Source: Sapria himalayana (taxonomy: Eukaryota > Streptophyta > Magnoliopsida > Malpighiales > Rafflesiaceae). Taken from it: a DNA stretch of 64,000 nucleotides. Position numbers and translations under genes: made by a program. Where the stretch lies: positions 97,621 to 161,620 of the forward strand of contig JAREIK010001339.1 in the NCBI GenBank assembly GCA_029783825.1, given 5' to 3'. Below the pieces are notes generated by a model. The model worked only from the letters and a program-made list of their open reading frames with translations. It searched no databases and had not been told where the DNA came from. The first letter of the stretch is position 1; each line of letters opens with the position of its first letter. Positions 36,846 to 48,863 of this stretch are shown piece after piece.

Positions 36846-37610
36846 AAATTATATAATTGAAGTGCCTACTGTTGTGCCATATTACCATGCATGCTGTCAA
36901 CAAAAAACAATACTCCACGACTACAATGCCAAATGTGCAATTGAGGTACTTACTACCATGCACAAACTCTCTTATCATGCATAACCATGCAACATCCTCT
37001 TTATGGAGTAGATGCTCATCTCATACAGTATGTGATGATAGTATATGGGGCATTACTACAACATGTACGCCTATGTCCCCTGTGTTAGCACAATGTATGT
37101 TCTCTCATTTTTTAGGATTTTGAACCCTTACATGACTCAAGGTTTGATTTACTTAGAGTTTTGGCTTTGATACTATGCATAATTTTATGCCAAACATAAA
37201 ACTTGATGAAAAACACTTAGTAAACAAATTACAAGCAATCCTCTCATATAATATAATGGGCCAATGAATTGAAGCAGTCTAGATGTTATGTGCTTCCATC
37301 AATAATAACATAAAAATAATAAAATAAGTAAAAAACACAAAAGATATTATTATAAACTATAATAATTAGTGTTAATTAATATATTTTTATTTTTCTGTAA
37401 TATTAATATGGTAATATTAGTTAAGAATGGGTTCAATAAAATTTGTGAGTAACTCTTGAGTTCAAAATCAGTGAACAATGAAGTGTCTCACACATTATAT
37501 GGCTTTAGTTGTTTGATTTGTAAGCTATTACAGCATTCCATTGCTGCCTATTGTTTGTGTTGTGTTTACATGTTACACTCATGAACTTTCACCATTGTTT
37601 GTGGAACAGC
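36846..37610. other. Unassigned DNA
   Basis: No recognisable gene. At about 37157-37177, GGCTTTGATACTATG resembles the complement of a copia primer-binding site next to an LTR end, as at 40610-40625, so an LTR remnant may lie at 37170-37330. Short open frames (36857-37123, 36978-36769) lack family resemblance. Confidence 0.35.
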
Positions 37611-38567
37611 CAGAACATTAGCAGCATTTTATTGACTCAGGTGCTTTGCCACCTACACCGAGATGGATCTACTTCTCGGGTAGTGAATAGCATCCAAAGA
37701 TGGGCAGCTGATGCAATCACCAACCTTGCCCATGAGAATAGCAACATCAAAACTCATATTAGCTTTCTATTTTTAATGCAATTGCTTTTGGCAATGTGCA
37801 TAACGCTTTCTATTAATGAGTTATTTTTCAGGATGAATGTTAGGATACCACCTCTAGTTGAATTGTTGGATTTCTTTGACATTAAAGTGTAAAGGGCATC
37901 TGAAGGGGCACTAAGAATCTTAGCTTTCAAGAATGACGAGAATAAAAATCAGGTAATGTTCCTTATTGCGATTGCTGATTTTTTATCATTTACTTTGCCA
38001 TGAGAAAATAATGCATTTTTTTTGACTTTTCAGATTGTCGAGTGCAATGCACTTCCCACAATCATCTTAATGTTGTGCTCAGAAGATGCTGCTATACATT
38101 ATGAAGAACATTACTTTACTTAAAAATTGACATCTCAATTAATTTTTTAGTTATCACTATTCTGAAATTTTGATCTTGGGCTTTATTTTCTTATTTGGAC
38201 CAATTATTTTTGTTGTTGTAGGTAGGTGTGATTAGAAATTTGGTTCACTCATCTCCAAACATTAAGAAAGAAGTTCTGTCTGTTGGGACATTGTAGCTTG
38301 TTATCGGTTTGCTCAGGTCCTTCCATTTGTAGCATTTTGTGGAAAATTGAATCTCTTTTCATTATGTATCTGATCAAATTATATTTTTAAATCATTATCA
38401 AAAGTTACCATCTGAATTTATGTTGATTTACTATAATTTTGATATTTAAATTTGCTTTTAATAATTCTCTAAAGGTTTTTCTGATAAATAGGTCATGTTA
38501 CCCTGAGAGCCAAAGGAATGCTTCTTTACCACTAGGATAGTTTGTGGTAACTGATTTGGATTGCAAG
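37611..38567 (+). pseudogene. ABAP1/ARIA-like armadillo-repeat gene fragment
   Basis: Five exon-like pieces encode consecutive armadillo repeats of the plant ARM-BTB family (Arabidopsis ABAP1 and ARIA). Exon about 37611-37758 has QHFIDSGALP, then in another frame DGSTSRVVNS and AADAITNLAHENSNIKTH. Exon 37832-37952 has IPPLVELLDF and ILAFKNDENKNQ, and is bordered by AG and GT. Exon 38034 to about 38105 has IVECNALPTIILML and EDAAIHYE. Exon 38222-38316 has VGVIRNLVHSSPNIKKEVL. Exon 38492-38567 has CYPESQRNASLPLG and TDLDCK. Introns are kept, so it derives from a DNA copy, not a processed transcript. Stops in several exons and the absence of the N-terminal exons and BTB domain make it non-functional. 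Capture by a transposon is a possible origin. Confidence 0.9.
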
Positions 38568-38820
38568 GTAAGCATATGTTGATTTTTCCTTCACTTTTAT
38601 TATTTTCAGGTTAGATATAAATCATTATATGAGAATTTTTGAGATTAATTTTTGGTTGGATTCATGTTTGTGCTTAAGTTATGAGGAAGAGGATGATCAT
38701 AGTAAAAAGGAATGCTCCAATATAATTTTTATGTATTCTTGTATTCATGTATTAAATAAATAATAAAAAAATATATGGTGTAATATAGTACCTTTGATTA
38801 ATCATAGACTCTATATGTTT
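38568..38820. other. Unassigned, possibly intron of the ARM gene fragment
   Basis: It follows a GTAAGC donor. No further armadillo exon is visible, so the captured segment probably ends within this stretch. Confidence 0.4.
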
Positions 38821-39245
38821 TCACCATTTGTCATTGACTGTGGATGTCGGGTCATGTATCACATGTCTAGAGTTTTGATGTAGTGACACCGTCCTTAGGG
38901 CAGTCTTATGAGCATTTTATCATGGGTATGAGTGTCTAACTAGTTCAAGATGGCATTGTCTTGTATGGCATAAAATCGTGGGTATGAGTGTTGAGCCTCA
39001 TTTAGTGGCCCCATAAACCATTTGTGCTGTCGTGCCGCCGTCCCCATGTCAGGCAACACTTGGTGCATGATCATCTGTGTCGTGCCCAAGTGCCCGGCAT
39101 GTCACGTAGGCCAATAACCCTCGGCACGACACGACATGACTCATACCTAGGGTCTGCCAGGCACGGGCTTGGGCACAGTACTGTAGCGTGTCGTGCTGGG
39201 CTTTGGGTCTGGACTGGGCCGCCTCGCCCATTTGACACTTATAGA
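38821..39245. repeat. GC-rich GCACGAC-type repeat
   Basis: 38860-39000 contains two imperfect copies of a CATGGGTATGAGTGT/CGTGGGTATGAGTGT unit. 39025-39240 is GC-rich with GTCGTGCC, GGCACGACACGACATG, CACGGGCTTGGGCACAG and the end GCCCATTTGACACTTATA. This style of repeat is widespread in plant transposable elements; I cannot assign it to a named one. The overlapping open frames on both strands look incidental. Confidence 0.5.
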
Positions 39246-40265
39246 TGAAATTTCTTTGATTTTTTTGGGTAAGATAATTAAGTTATTAACATCTCATAAA
39301 TTATGTGTTAAGTGAGAATTTTGTGTATTATATATTATATTTTTTCTAATCCATAAGCTCAATTGCTTAAACTTATAAAGACATATAATAATTAATAATA
39401 TTTTATCTAATAAAAGCTATGCATCATTAGATTAATATATATTTTATTATTTAATTTAATTACTCTATTCTTTCTTTTCTTACGTATTTTTGAGTTTTGT
39501 AGTTCTTTCCTAGTAAAACTTAACATAAATTTTAGTTAATTAAATATTATAGATAATACATTTGATCCATATCATGAATTAAATTTTGTATGTAGTAGCA
39601 GAAATATTAATGCACCAAATCTTATTAGAATTTTGAATTTAAAATATTTGTATGAGAATATTACTAAGATGACTAATCATTTGTGAAATTTTTATATTAT
39701 ATGTATTTGTTGGATGTCATGTCTTTATTCAATATAGGCATCTTTGTCCAAGGTATTGGGTTCGAGACTTATCATATGTATTCTTTAAATTTTGATGGTA
39801 AGACATTGATATATGAACTTCTCCCATACCTTATGCAAAAATAGAAGGCTTGTGTACTAAGTACGATCTTTATATAATGAACTTAATATTTTAGATGATG
39901 TAGAGAAATCTTTCTTCTCTAGTGTCTTTCCTCAAGTAAGCAAAATATTTAGTATTAATAGTCACACTTAAATTGTATGGACAAATTCTAATATGATAAA
40001 AAAAACTAAATGAGAAATAAAATCTAGTCAAATATAAATATTTTTAAAAAATATATAACTTTAAAACTAGTAGTGGAGTACTAGATGAGTCATCTAAGAA
40101 GATATATTAATAATTTACAAAAAAATGGTGCATTAGACCCTTATAATTTAAGTTTAGTATAATTATAATTGGATGCACTTCATCTTTGATATTTTATATA
40201 TATATAACTAATAATTGATGATAAAAAATTTTAGGTTGATAATTAGTTGAGATCTTTGTTAAAAT
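39246..40265. other. AT-rich DNA without a recognisable gene
   Basis: No open frame of substance, no repeat that recurs in the window. Confidence 0.5.
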
Positions 40266-40289
40266 TTGAACAAGATTCTAAATTTTTAT

Positions 40290-40660
40290 ATTTTTGTGAG
40301 AAAATTATCCAACTTTTTTATCATATACTTTCAAAATAAATTTTTGTTATATTGTAATAAAATATTAAAAGCATTTGCACATTCAAAATTCAAGCCACAC
40401 ACTCAAAAATTTGTATTCTATAAGATTTTTGTACTGATACCATATTGAGAAACAATGCAAAATAAAAGAAGAGTATTTGAGAAATATGTCCAACTTTTTA
40501 TCATATAATTTCTAAAATGATTTTTTGTTATATTGTAATAAAATATTAAATGTTTCTGCACATTGAAAATGCAAGCCACTCACTCAAGAATTTGTATTCT
40601 ATAAGATTTTGGCTTTGATACTATGTTGAGAAACAATGCAAAATAAAGAAGAGTATTTGA
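40290..40660 (-). repeat. Tandem duplication (about 181 bp) spanning an LTR/PBS junction
   Basis: Two direct copies offset by about 181 bases. Both contain TCCAACTTTTT.ATCATATA, TTATATTGTAATAAAATATT, TTTGTATTCTATAAGATTTT, a (C/T)TTTGATACTATGTTGAG or ACTGATACCATATTGAG word, and AACAATGCAAAATAAA. The duplication includes the end of the LTR at 40624 and its primer-binding-site region. Confidence 0.7.
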
Positions 40661-40863
40661 AAAATTGCATAATAAAATGTGTACAAACTAAACCCTTATA
40701 TAAGGGACTAATCGAATTATGTTATTCCATAGGTTGAATGCTCCTATACATATGCAAATAAAAAAATAAAATAAAAGAAAAAAGCAATTGTAAATCACAA
40801 CAAACCAGATCAAATATTATTTGCACTCATAGTATTTTTAGTTAGATATTAGATTTTCCAACA
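40624..40863 (-). mobile_element. Copia-type LTR, 240 bp
   Basis: Read on the minus strand it starts TGTTGGAAAATC and ends TTTCTCAACA, giving TGTTG...CAACA inverted ends. It is followed by TAGTATCAAAGCC, close to the TGGTATCAGAGC primer-binding site that pairs with initiator tRNA-Met. It would be the 5' LTR of an element whose interior lay towards lower coordinates; no coding part remains there. The adjacent 181-bp duplication copied its end. Confidence 0.7.
40693..40706 (-). promoter_or_regulatory. TATA-like palindrome in the LTR
   Basis: CCCTTATATAAGGG, a perfect 14-bp palindrome about 160 bases from the LTR start on the minus strand. It is a plausible TATA box for LTR transcription (inference). 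Confidence 0.45.
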
Positions 40864-43055
40864 TACACTATTATGAAGACAATTCTAAGATATAGTATAT
40901 GGGCATATTGTTGATTCAAGCTTCAATGCAAAGAGTTATGGTATCAATTGCTTGTGTGTTTTTGTATATTAGTTACTTTTTGGAGATGTTATGTTTATCA
41001 ATTCATAGTTGATAATATTTTAATGTGATATTTAGACAATTCGACATGTTATTAGGGAATATATTAATTAGTGAAATTATTATAGACATCATCATGAATA
41101 CACTTGGATGATTGTAAGTTTTTTTCATATCTTCTAATTTTGATATTCAATGCATGTATACAATATTCTGAAGGAGATAGTTGAGATTTAATTTAGTGTT
41201 TATTTATTAGTTTTTGTAAATTAATTTAGTGGCTATATTTAATTTAGTGTTTTTTTATTTATATTATTTATTTATTCTTACTTATATATATATATATATA
41301 TATTAGTTTACGTAAATTAATGAAAATTAATTTATCTTTTCTTTTTCTTTTCATCTGCACTCCCTTCACGAAAAATTCACCCCTAATCCGTCGAATGAAA
41401 CAATCTTTAAAGATCAAGTACTCCAATAATACATGATTTATATAATAGTTACCCACTTTAGTCACCTTGTAAGAAGTTAAATTGAGATTTTAGGAGATTT
41501 AAGAATTTTTTTATTATGTGATTCCTTTATCCTTCAGATGCCTTTTTAAACTTCTCACTAATATTTGAAGAAATAGAGTTATCCAAATCAAGAGATTTCC
41601 ACTCATCAGTGGAAAATTTAATTTCACATGTGCTAAGATCCTTAGTGAAAGATCTCTTGACATGCTCAGCTTTTTTACTATTTTATTGATTATGACTAAA
41701 AAATAGTAAATTCAATTGACTCTTTTGATCTTATCTTTTGAATATTTTCCAAAATAAATAGATACATTTTAGTATTAATCTTCCACTTGATGATACTTTT
41801 TTATTCATATTTATTAATTTTGTTTATTAATATTTTTTCCTATTCATTTGAAGCCATATTAAACTCTTGTTTGAGCGATTTTCTCATTTAGAATGACAAG
41901 TCATAATAAATGATATACTTATCATTCACTCAAAAGTATTGGATAATTATTTTTGTTTTAATACTTGTGATTATTTTATATAATTATTCAATAACAAGTG
42001 TATTTTTTATGAGAATGAAGTTCAACTAAAGGCTTTCTTGTGGTGAAGTGTAATACATTGATACATGAGTTTTGTTATTTTAATTTTTTATATCTAGTAG
42101 CAAAAATGATATTATTTTGATTTCCTCTTTCTTTAATCAACTCTTATAGGTTCTTATTATAATTTGTTATTAATAAATATTTTTTATGATAATTTTGATG
42201 AGGTTCATATAAAATAATTACTTGATTATTTTTATTTACAAGATAAGTTTTGTTTGTTACCTATGAAAAGCTTTATATTATCGATCTCTTTTCCATGAGC
42301 ATAGATTGATACATTCTATGCAATTATTTTCCCTTAAAGTTATTACATTTGAATCTAATTAATATCTCGTTTCTATGAAAGTTGAAATCTAAGACTTTTG
42401 TATATTTGTATATTTTTTTGGAATAAAGATAACATATGCTCATAAAAAATTAACTCAATTTCACCAAAGATATAATTTTGAATCTATTAGATATGTGAGT
42501 ATCATAAAAAAGTTCAAATATCTTGTAATTATCTAATTTTATATTACATATATTATCTGTATAATTAGTTTAATAAATTTTTTATAATAAATTTATATAA
42601 TGTTGTATTTAATATACTTAGATAAGTAAAAAATCTATGAAAGACTGAGATCTATTTCGAGGTTGAATAATATTTTGTACTTTTTTCTCACTTACACTCT
42701 ATTTGAGCTCTTCTTAGTTTTGATAGTAAATCCATCATAATTTGTTATTTATAAGAGAGTCAATTTAGTCTTTTGAAAAATGTAAAATATAATGACATTT
42801 AAGGAGATAGAGATTTATATACGAACATGTGTTGATAAAATATATTATTTTTTTTGATTTTTTTTATTTTGGATACTTTTGATGAGATTACTCAATTTGA
42901 GCTGCACTAATTATTTTTGTCCATTATATATGAATTTTAGTTTTATGAAATTTTGATTATAGAGTGTTTATTATTTTTTTAATTGTTAACATGATATTAG
43001 ATGTATGGATATATATGTGTGTTTGAAATTACAAAACCTAGAAGGTTGCCCTTAA
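40864..43055. other. AT-rich DNA without a recognisable gene
   Basis: Nothing assignable. It contains a short (TA)n at 41282-41302 and near-repeats of ATTTAATTTAGTGTTT at about 41188 and 41238. The 65-codon minus-strand frame at 41268-41465 has no family resemblance. Confidence 0.5.
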
Positions 43056-43934
43056 AATTGATGTAGTTTGAGCCTGCGCTAAGAAGAGGAAAGCCATATG
43101 AGACCAGAAGAATGCCAGATTACTTCCTTTACTGTGAGCCAACAAAAATTGCTTTAGCCCACCTTCCAATTGTGGTGCATGTTGATGGTATTTATTTGTT
43201 TATTTATGTGGCCATTTTGATATTGGTGATGTTGCTCAACTACAACAACAAGGGTGCATGATGGACAGGCTAAGCTCCCTTCTTTTTCTTCCATTTTGGT
43301 CCAGTTGTTTGTTCAACTGATTCTCATTTGAATTTGCTACTTCTCTCTGTTATCCCCTCACATTAGGTGTCTATTATTTCTATGTGTTAGTAAGCTTGTT
43401 AAAAAAACAAGTTGATAATCAGTTTGTCTATCATTTTTTGTATTTATTCGATTGATGGCATCATCTCGTTTTGCTTTGTTTGAGTTGTTGGAAAAGGTGA
43501 AAAAATATTCATCTTCATTAGGGAAAATGAGACACACAAGTGTGGTGTATCGGAATAATAAAATGAGTTAGCTAATGTGGTTGGAGTTAGATGGTAGAGG
43601 CTCCAGTGAGTGTCTTTTTCCTTAATATTGAAGGGAAGAACATGGTGTTGGATCAGACCTAGGAACCCATCTCCAAGAAAAACTACATGATTCAATTTCT
43701 CATTGAATGCTAGTTCTCATTTTTGTATTTATTTTTAATTGATTCTTCTGGCTACACTATATTATTTAATTATTTTTTTTGGTTTGTTATTTTGTTTGAT
43801 AAGTTTTCTCTCTTAATTACTTATATGATGTTTACTCTCCACCATTTATGAAAAAGCAAATGGTTAGTGTAAACTTTGTTCTTTAACTGTTTAAAAAATT
43901 AGGGGTTTATAGATTTTAAATATAAAATGTACAT

Positions 43935-44105
43935 TTTGTTTTATACTTTCGTAACTTAAAAAAAATTATGCCTAATGTTTCCTGCTTCTGTAACTTAATA
44001 AAAAAATTATGATTAATGTTTTCTGCTTCTGTTACTTTATAAAAAAAGTATGCTTAATGTTTTCTGCTTCTGTAACTTAAGAAAAAACAAAATCAATGTT
44101 TATGG
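43935..44105 (+). repeat. Tandem repeat, about 41-bp unit, three to four copies
   Basis: The unit contains TTCTGCTTCTGTAACTTA followed by an A run and ATGATTAATG or a variant. Copies start near 43942, 43983, 44024 and 44065. It lies in what would be an intron of the unrecognised gene fragment. Confidence 0.7.
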
Positions 44106-44640
44106 GTTCTATTTTTTTGTCTCCAAAAATATTATAAACAAATAACATTAATTATAAACTTTATACTTTTATATAATAATATGACATTATATATAAATGT
44201 CTATACTTTAATATATATAAACAAATTACATTTTATATAAACATTGATATGTTTATATAAACATATATTGTTATATATAAATATTTATACATATGTATAA
44301 ATGTTTATAAATATTTTATACCATTTACATAAAACTATCCATTTATATATTTTTTTATATAACAATTATATAACATATAAAATATTTATACATTTTTGTA
44401 AACATTTATATAACATTTAAATTTTTATATAAATTTTGTAAACATTAATATAACATTTAAATTTTTATATAAATATAAAATATTTATAATGTTTATATAA
44501 ATGTGATATATATACTATATAATATTTATAAAAGTGTTGTGAATATATAATTATATATATGAAACATTTATAAGAATATTTTAAACACAACATTATATCT
44601 AAACGCTTGTATATTTATAAAGTGTGATGTTTTTTTTAAT
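44106..44640. other. TATAAACATTTATA-type AT-rich repeat
   Basis: Many short inverted and direct repeats of ATATAAACATTTATATA words. Low complexity, no coding capacity. Confidence 0.5.
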
Positions 44641-45823
44641 GAGTATTCTTTTTAATGTTTAATGGATTTCAAATCACCGGAAAGTGTGCTAACTTTTAAA
44701 GTTGTTTATATATTTATTGTTTAATGCTTACTCTTCATCGCTTATCTTATATGTAGGAGCATTTGATTTGAGGTAACACTTCTACCCTTACTCAACAAAA
44801 TAAAACTATAACATTTTTTAATGTCTAGTTATTTTACTTCTTTGAACCCTATTATTCGGCATGAGTTTGTGTACCATGGTCATGGCGAGTTACATTTCAT
44901 TGCTCATTATTTGCTTACACAAAAACATGATATGCATTCTTTGTTCGTTGAATTAGAATGTCTCTGTTATTCCTGACATGTTAGGTTGTTAATGAGAGAT
45001 TTAGAACAGAGTCGAACTTTGAACCGGCATGCATGAAAGAGGCTGCAAGAGGGTACAAGAAAGATGAAAGGGTTGGCTTTGCACAAATTTCACAGAGAAT
45101 TGATCTTTATGTCTACCTTCAAAGCCATACGATAATTACCATACTTGCTAAGCATGGATTTTTTAAGGGAATGACTTTCAATGATAATCACCCCAAATTG
45201 TTAAAGCATATGAGAGCTAGATTGCCTCATTAAGTGACAAACCTCACAACTCTCTTGATGATTCTCAAAGAATAGGCAAAAATAGTTGATTAATCCCTTC
45301 ATGGTTCTAGTGGAAACACTGACATTAATTCCATGAATATCCAGATGAGTCAACCTCGTTCTGATCATTAGTCTTTTTCTATGATAGACTATCTTTGGCT
45401 CACCAACTCTCTCTTAATGACAGAACAATCCCAAATTTCTTCAATTTATGATTCATCCTCACTCCCTACATTTGCAAGACTATGACAAGTCGAAACTACT
45501 TCAACAATTGGCAGGCAAACCATTGGAGCAGCTCCTCATGTTCATCTGGCTGCCTTACATTCATTAGGTTATGCTGGTAGAAAAGAAATGGCTGCAAATG
45601 ATTATGATGATCTTCCTCACTTTGATTTTAGAACTACTTCTGATACTTCTCTTTCTTAACGAGGCAAAATGCTGAATAATGCGACTCGATCTCAAGAAAT
45701 ATTCTAGTGGTGAATTTAATAATCTTGATTGTTCATTGATCAAGTCCTTGACACCATTCAAGTCAATAAAAACTCCTCAAAGTGTGCCATATTATTTTTG
45801 CTTTGAAAGGTATCCTCGGCTTG

Positions 45824-45838
45824 CACTACAAGAAAAAT
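45824..45838 (+). repeat. CACTA terminal inverted repeat (A2 left)
   Basis: CACTACAAGAAAAAT, perfect CACTA consensus start, preceded by TTG. It interrupts or abuts the unrecognised gene fragment upstream. Confidence 0.85.
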
Positions 45839-46250
45839 CTTATATAGCTAGGGACAATTCCCTAGCCAAATGAGCATTTTCATTCACTAAATGAGATATA
45901 ACAATGATTACTGATGGATCGGTTTCCTATCTAAAGTGCTTCTTGCTAGATTTTAGCAACAAAAGTATCCGTAGCTAAAAAGATAGTGACCGAAAAATTC
46001 CTTGCTAAAAAAGAAAAACTTCGTAGCTAAATTAGAAAAGATAAACGAGATATTCCGTCACTAAACAAAAATAACGACGGATGATTCCCGAGCTAAAGTG
46101 CTGGTCTATAAATTTTAGCGACGAATATAGTCCCTAGCAAATAAATTTAGCGATGGAATATCCGTCGCTAAATTTAATATTTCCCTAGCTAATTTAGAAA
46201 GGGATTTTTCCCTTGCTAATTTATCAAGGGAATTTTCCCTAGCCATTTTA
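45839..46250 (+). repeat. Subterminal repeats of A2 left end
   Basis: Alternating GTAGCTAAATTAG, TCCGTCGCTAAATTTA, TTTTAGCGACGAA and TTCCCTAGCTAATTTAG words, in both orientations. It combines the two motif types found separately at 1-300 and 57840-58904. Confidence 0.75.
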
Positions 46251-46904
46251 ATTTCAAAAATAATTTCAGAATTTAAAAATTTTTAAAATTTTTTTATTAA
46301 ATAATATAATATTTTTATATCAAATTCAATAAAAATTGAAACTATAAATAATTTATAATAAACAAAAAATAAATCATTTAAAATCTTTATGTAAATTCAA
46401 TATTTTACATAATTGAAAAAAAAAATAACAAACTTTTAATTGATCTTATTCATCAATATTGTATTTACCGATAGTACATAAAGTAAAATATATCAATTCA
46501 TTGAAGTTACTTTCTCTCCCTCTGATCCTCCGATCATCATTTTTTTACTACGACAAAGCTGTCCGAGTCACGGCACATTATGTCAAGTGAAAAATCCCAT
46601 CACTTATAGAAGCTTTGTATGAGGAACAATACGGTATCATATCTATAAGAAAATTAAACAATTTAGTCAAATTAACAAAAAAAGTAATGTTTTGATACAT
46701 ATATAATCCTACAGTATATATGTAAATAAATACTATCTTTTCACTCGTATATATATTACTGTAGTATATGTACATATAAATAGTAATATTATATATACAT
46801 ATAAACTAAGTACAAATAAACTCAGTATATACGTATGATAAAATACTACAGTATTAAATGTATGTATATACTGACTTTTTTCATATGTATATATCTATTT
46901 TGGT

Positions 46905-47130
46905 GTTGTTGTTGCTGCTCCCACTGCCGCTCCTACCACTACTACCATTGCTGCTGTCGCTGCCAATACCACTACTATTGTCACCACTGTTGCATCCACT
47001 GTCACTGCCACATCCACTGCTACTACCGCCACCACTGCCATTACTGCCGCCGTCGTCGGCATCGCCGTCACTATCGCCACCGCCGCCGCTGCCACCGCCA
47101 CTGCCACCATTACAACTACCGCTTACTATG
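46905..47130 (+). repeat. GC-rich triplet-repeat island 3
   Basis: Degenerate CCACTGCCG/ACTACC triplets within the first module copy of A2. Open in several frames on both strands as poly-Leu/Pro, Cys/His or Ser/Gly strings, none convincing as protein. Confidence 0.75.
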
Positions 47131-47894
47131 GCTACCACTGATGATAATAGCCTTTTACATACATATAATAGGCTAAAACTCTAACCATAAATTTTGGAGA
47201 AACACAAACATATTCACAGATATATAAAAATAGTTATTATAGACATGAACAAATAAAAATTACAGTTGATTGACATACATTTTCAACAAATTTTTTTTTA
47301 AAAAAATTAATATTTTAAAATTAAATTTAATAAAAACAGAAACTATAAATGAAAATTTTAAATTAAAAAAAATCATTCAATAACTTATTCTAATATAATA
47401 TTTTAAATAACTAAAAAAAACTAATAAAATTATATTACATCTTATTAATCAATGTATCTACCAATTGTGCATAAAGTATAATCTATCAATGCATTGATGT
47501 TGCTTTCTCTCCCATAGCTCCTCTGATCTCCAACTTTAACTACAAAAATGCTGTCCGAGTCACGGTGCTTCATGCTTGTTGAAATATGTCTTTGTTTATA
47601 CAAGCTTCGTATAGGAAATAATGTTGTACCATATCTGTACGAAATTTAAACCACCAAATCAACTCAAATTAAAATAAAACTATGTTTTGATAAATATATA
47701 TTGATGTGGTAAATATGTACATATATTCTAACATTTCACTCGTACATATATTACTGTAGTATATGTGCATATAAACTACAGTATTATGTGTACATATATA
47801 CTGAGTACATATATAAACTCAGTATATATGTACATAAAATATTGTAGTATTAAATGTACATATATACTGACTATATAAGTATGTATATACAACA

Positions 47895-48256
47895 TTTGTT
47901 GCCATTGCTAATGCTCTCGCTACCCCTGCCACTCCTGTAATTGGTGTCGTTTCCATGGCTACGGCCAATACCACTACCACTACTTATGTTGCCACTGCTA
48001 CTGCTGCCACTGCCGGTGCTACTATTGCTACTGCCACTGCTGCTACCATAGCTACTAGTGCTGCCACTACTACCCCTGCCACCACCACTACTACCACTAT
48101 AGCCACCACTGTAGCTGCTGCAGCTGATGTTGGTGCTGCTTCTGCCACTGCGGCCACAGATGTCGCATTTGCCGCTACTACTGGTGCTGCCGCAGCTGCT
48201 ACAGTTGCCACTTTCACTGCCACCACTACCAATTCTGCTGCTACCACTACTACTGC
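47895..48256 (+). repeat. GC-rich triplet-repeat island 4
   Basis: Degenerate GCY/ACY triplets in the second module copy. One frame (47955-48473) is open for 172 codons, first Ala/Thr only and then ordinary sequence shared with A1 (YRLLHTYNRLK). The block after the island is nearly the same in the other copy at 47150-47260 but in a different frame, so coding is doubtful. Confidence 0.75.
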
Positions 48257-48863
48257 TGAATATAGGCTTTTACATACCTATAATAGGCTAAAACTCTACC
48301 CAAGAAATTCAGAGACACAAAAATATATTCACATATATATAAAAACAAATATTATTGGCATGAACAAACACAAATTAAAGTTGATTGTCATATACCTTCA
48401 ACAAAAATCCAAAAGATATCCAGCAATTATGTTTAGAGATAAAGAGAGCAAAAATAAAATGTTTTTAGAATAATAAAGATAAGATAAGCTAGTCATCTTT
48501 TTGATAAAGGTGAAATCGGTAAATATAGGACTCATACATTGGAAGAACCGTGGTAATGTCTGAATGCTTTGAATCAAGATTTTTTCTTCTCTCACATAAT
48601 GTGTCCTACAAAGATTCATAATTTGATTTATCGGAAAAGCAAAGAACAAACCAGAATAAAAAAAAGTTGAAACCTACAAAAAAATATCATAATTATTTGT
48701 TACACAGACAAAAATAAATAACAATTCAGAAATAATTTTCATACTCAATTATCCTCATAATTTGTAGGGAATGCTAGCCTCTCCTACGATGATTCAAAGT
48801 TGGATCTCAGAATGCTCTCTAATGCACCAATTCCACTAACTGTGACTCCATAAAGGACATATG

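Larger units (their letters stand above)
43066..45770 (+). pseudogene. Unrecognised multi-exon gene fragment
   Basis: Several exon-like segments on the plus strand with higher GC than their flanks. 43069-43193, bordered by AG and GT, reads FEPALRRGKPYETRRMPD, then YFLYCEPTKIALAHLP. 43600-43708 reads VSVFFLNIEGKNMVLDQT, a stop, then EPISKKNYMIQFL. 44836-44960 reads NPIIRHEFVYHGHGELHF, then IAHYLLTQKHDMHSLFVEL. 44985-45235 is the cleanest, with RFRTESNFEPACMKEAARG, ERVGFAQISQRIDLYVYLQS and GFFKGMTFNDNHPKLLKHM. 45520-45680 reads GAAPHVHLAALHSLGYAG and MAANDYDDLPHFDFR. They look like pieces of one conserved plant protein, interrupted by stops, but I cannot name it. Its right edge is at or near the A2 insertion at 45824. 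Confidence 0.5.
46255..48410 (+). repeat. Tandem duplication of the subterminal module (about 1.0-1.1 kb unit)
   Basis: 46255-47280 and 47281-48410 are diverged direct copies. Matching landmarks are CTTTCTCTCCC (46510 and 47500), TGTCCGAGTCACGG (46560 and 47550), palindromic TATA words, a triplet island, and a CATA..TATAATAGGCTAAAACTCTA block (47160 and 48275). A1 has only one such module, so A2 duplicated it or A1 lost one. Confidence 0.8.

Noticed and set aside
39024..39248. Overlapping 74- and 60-codon frames on opposite strands
   Set aside because: They lie in a GC-rich repeated element with GCACGAC words; both strands are open for compositional reasons and neither shows a known domain.
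46835..48473. Cys/His-, Leu/Pro-, Ser/Gly- and Ala/Thr-rich frames
   Set aside because: Triplet-repeat islands 3 and 4. The apparent Cys/His protein has no zinc-finger spacing, and the same block is in different frames in the two module copies.
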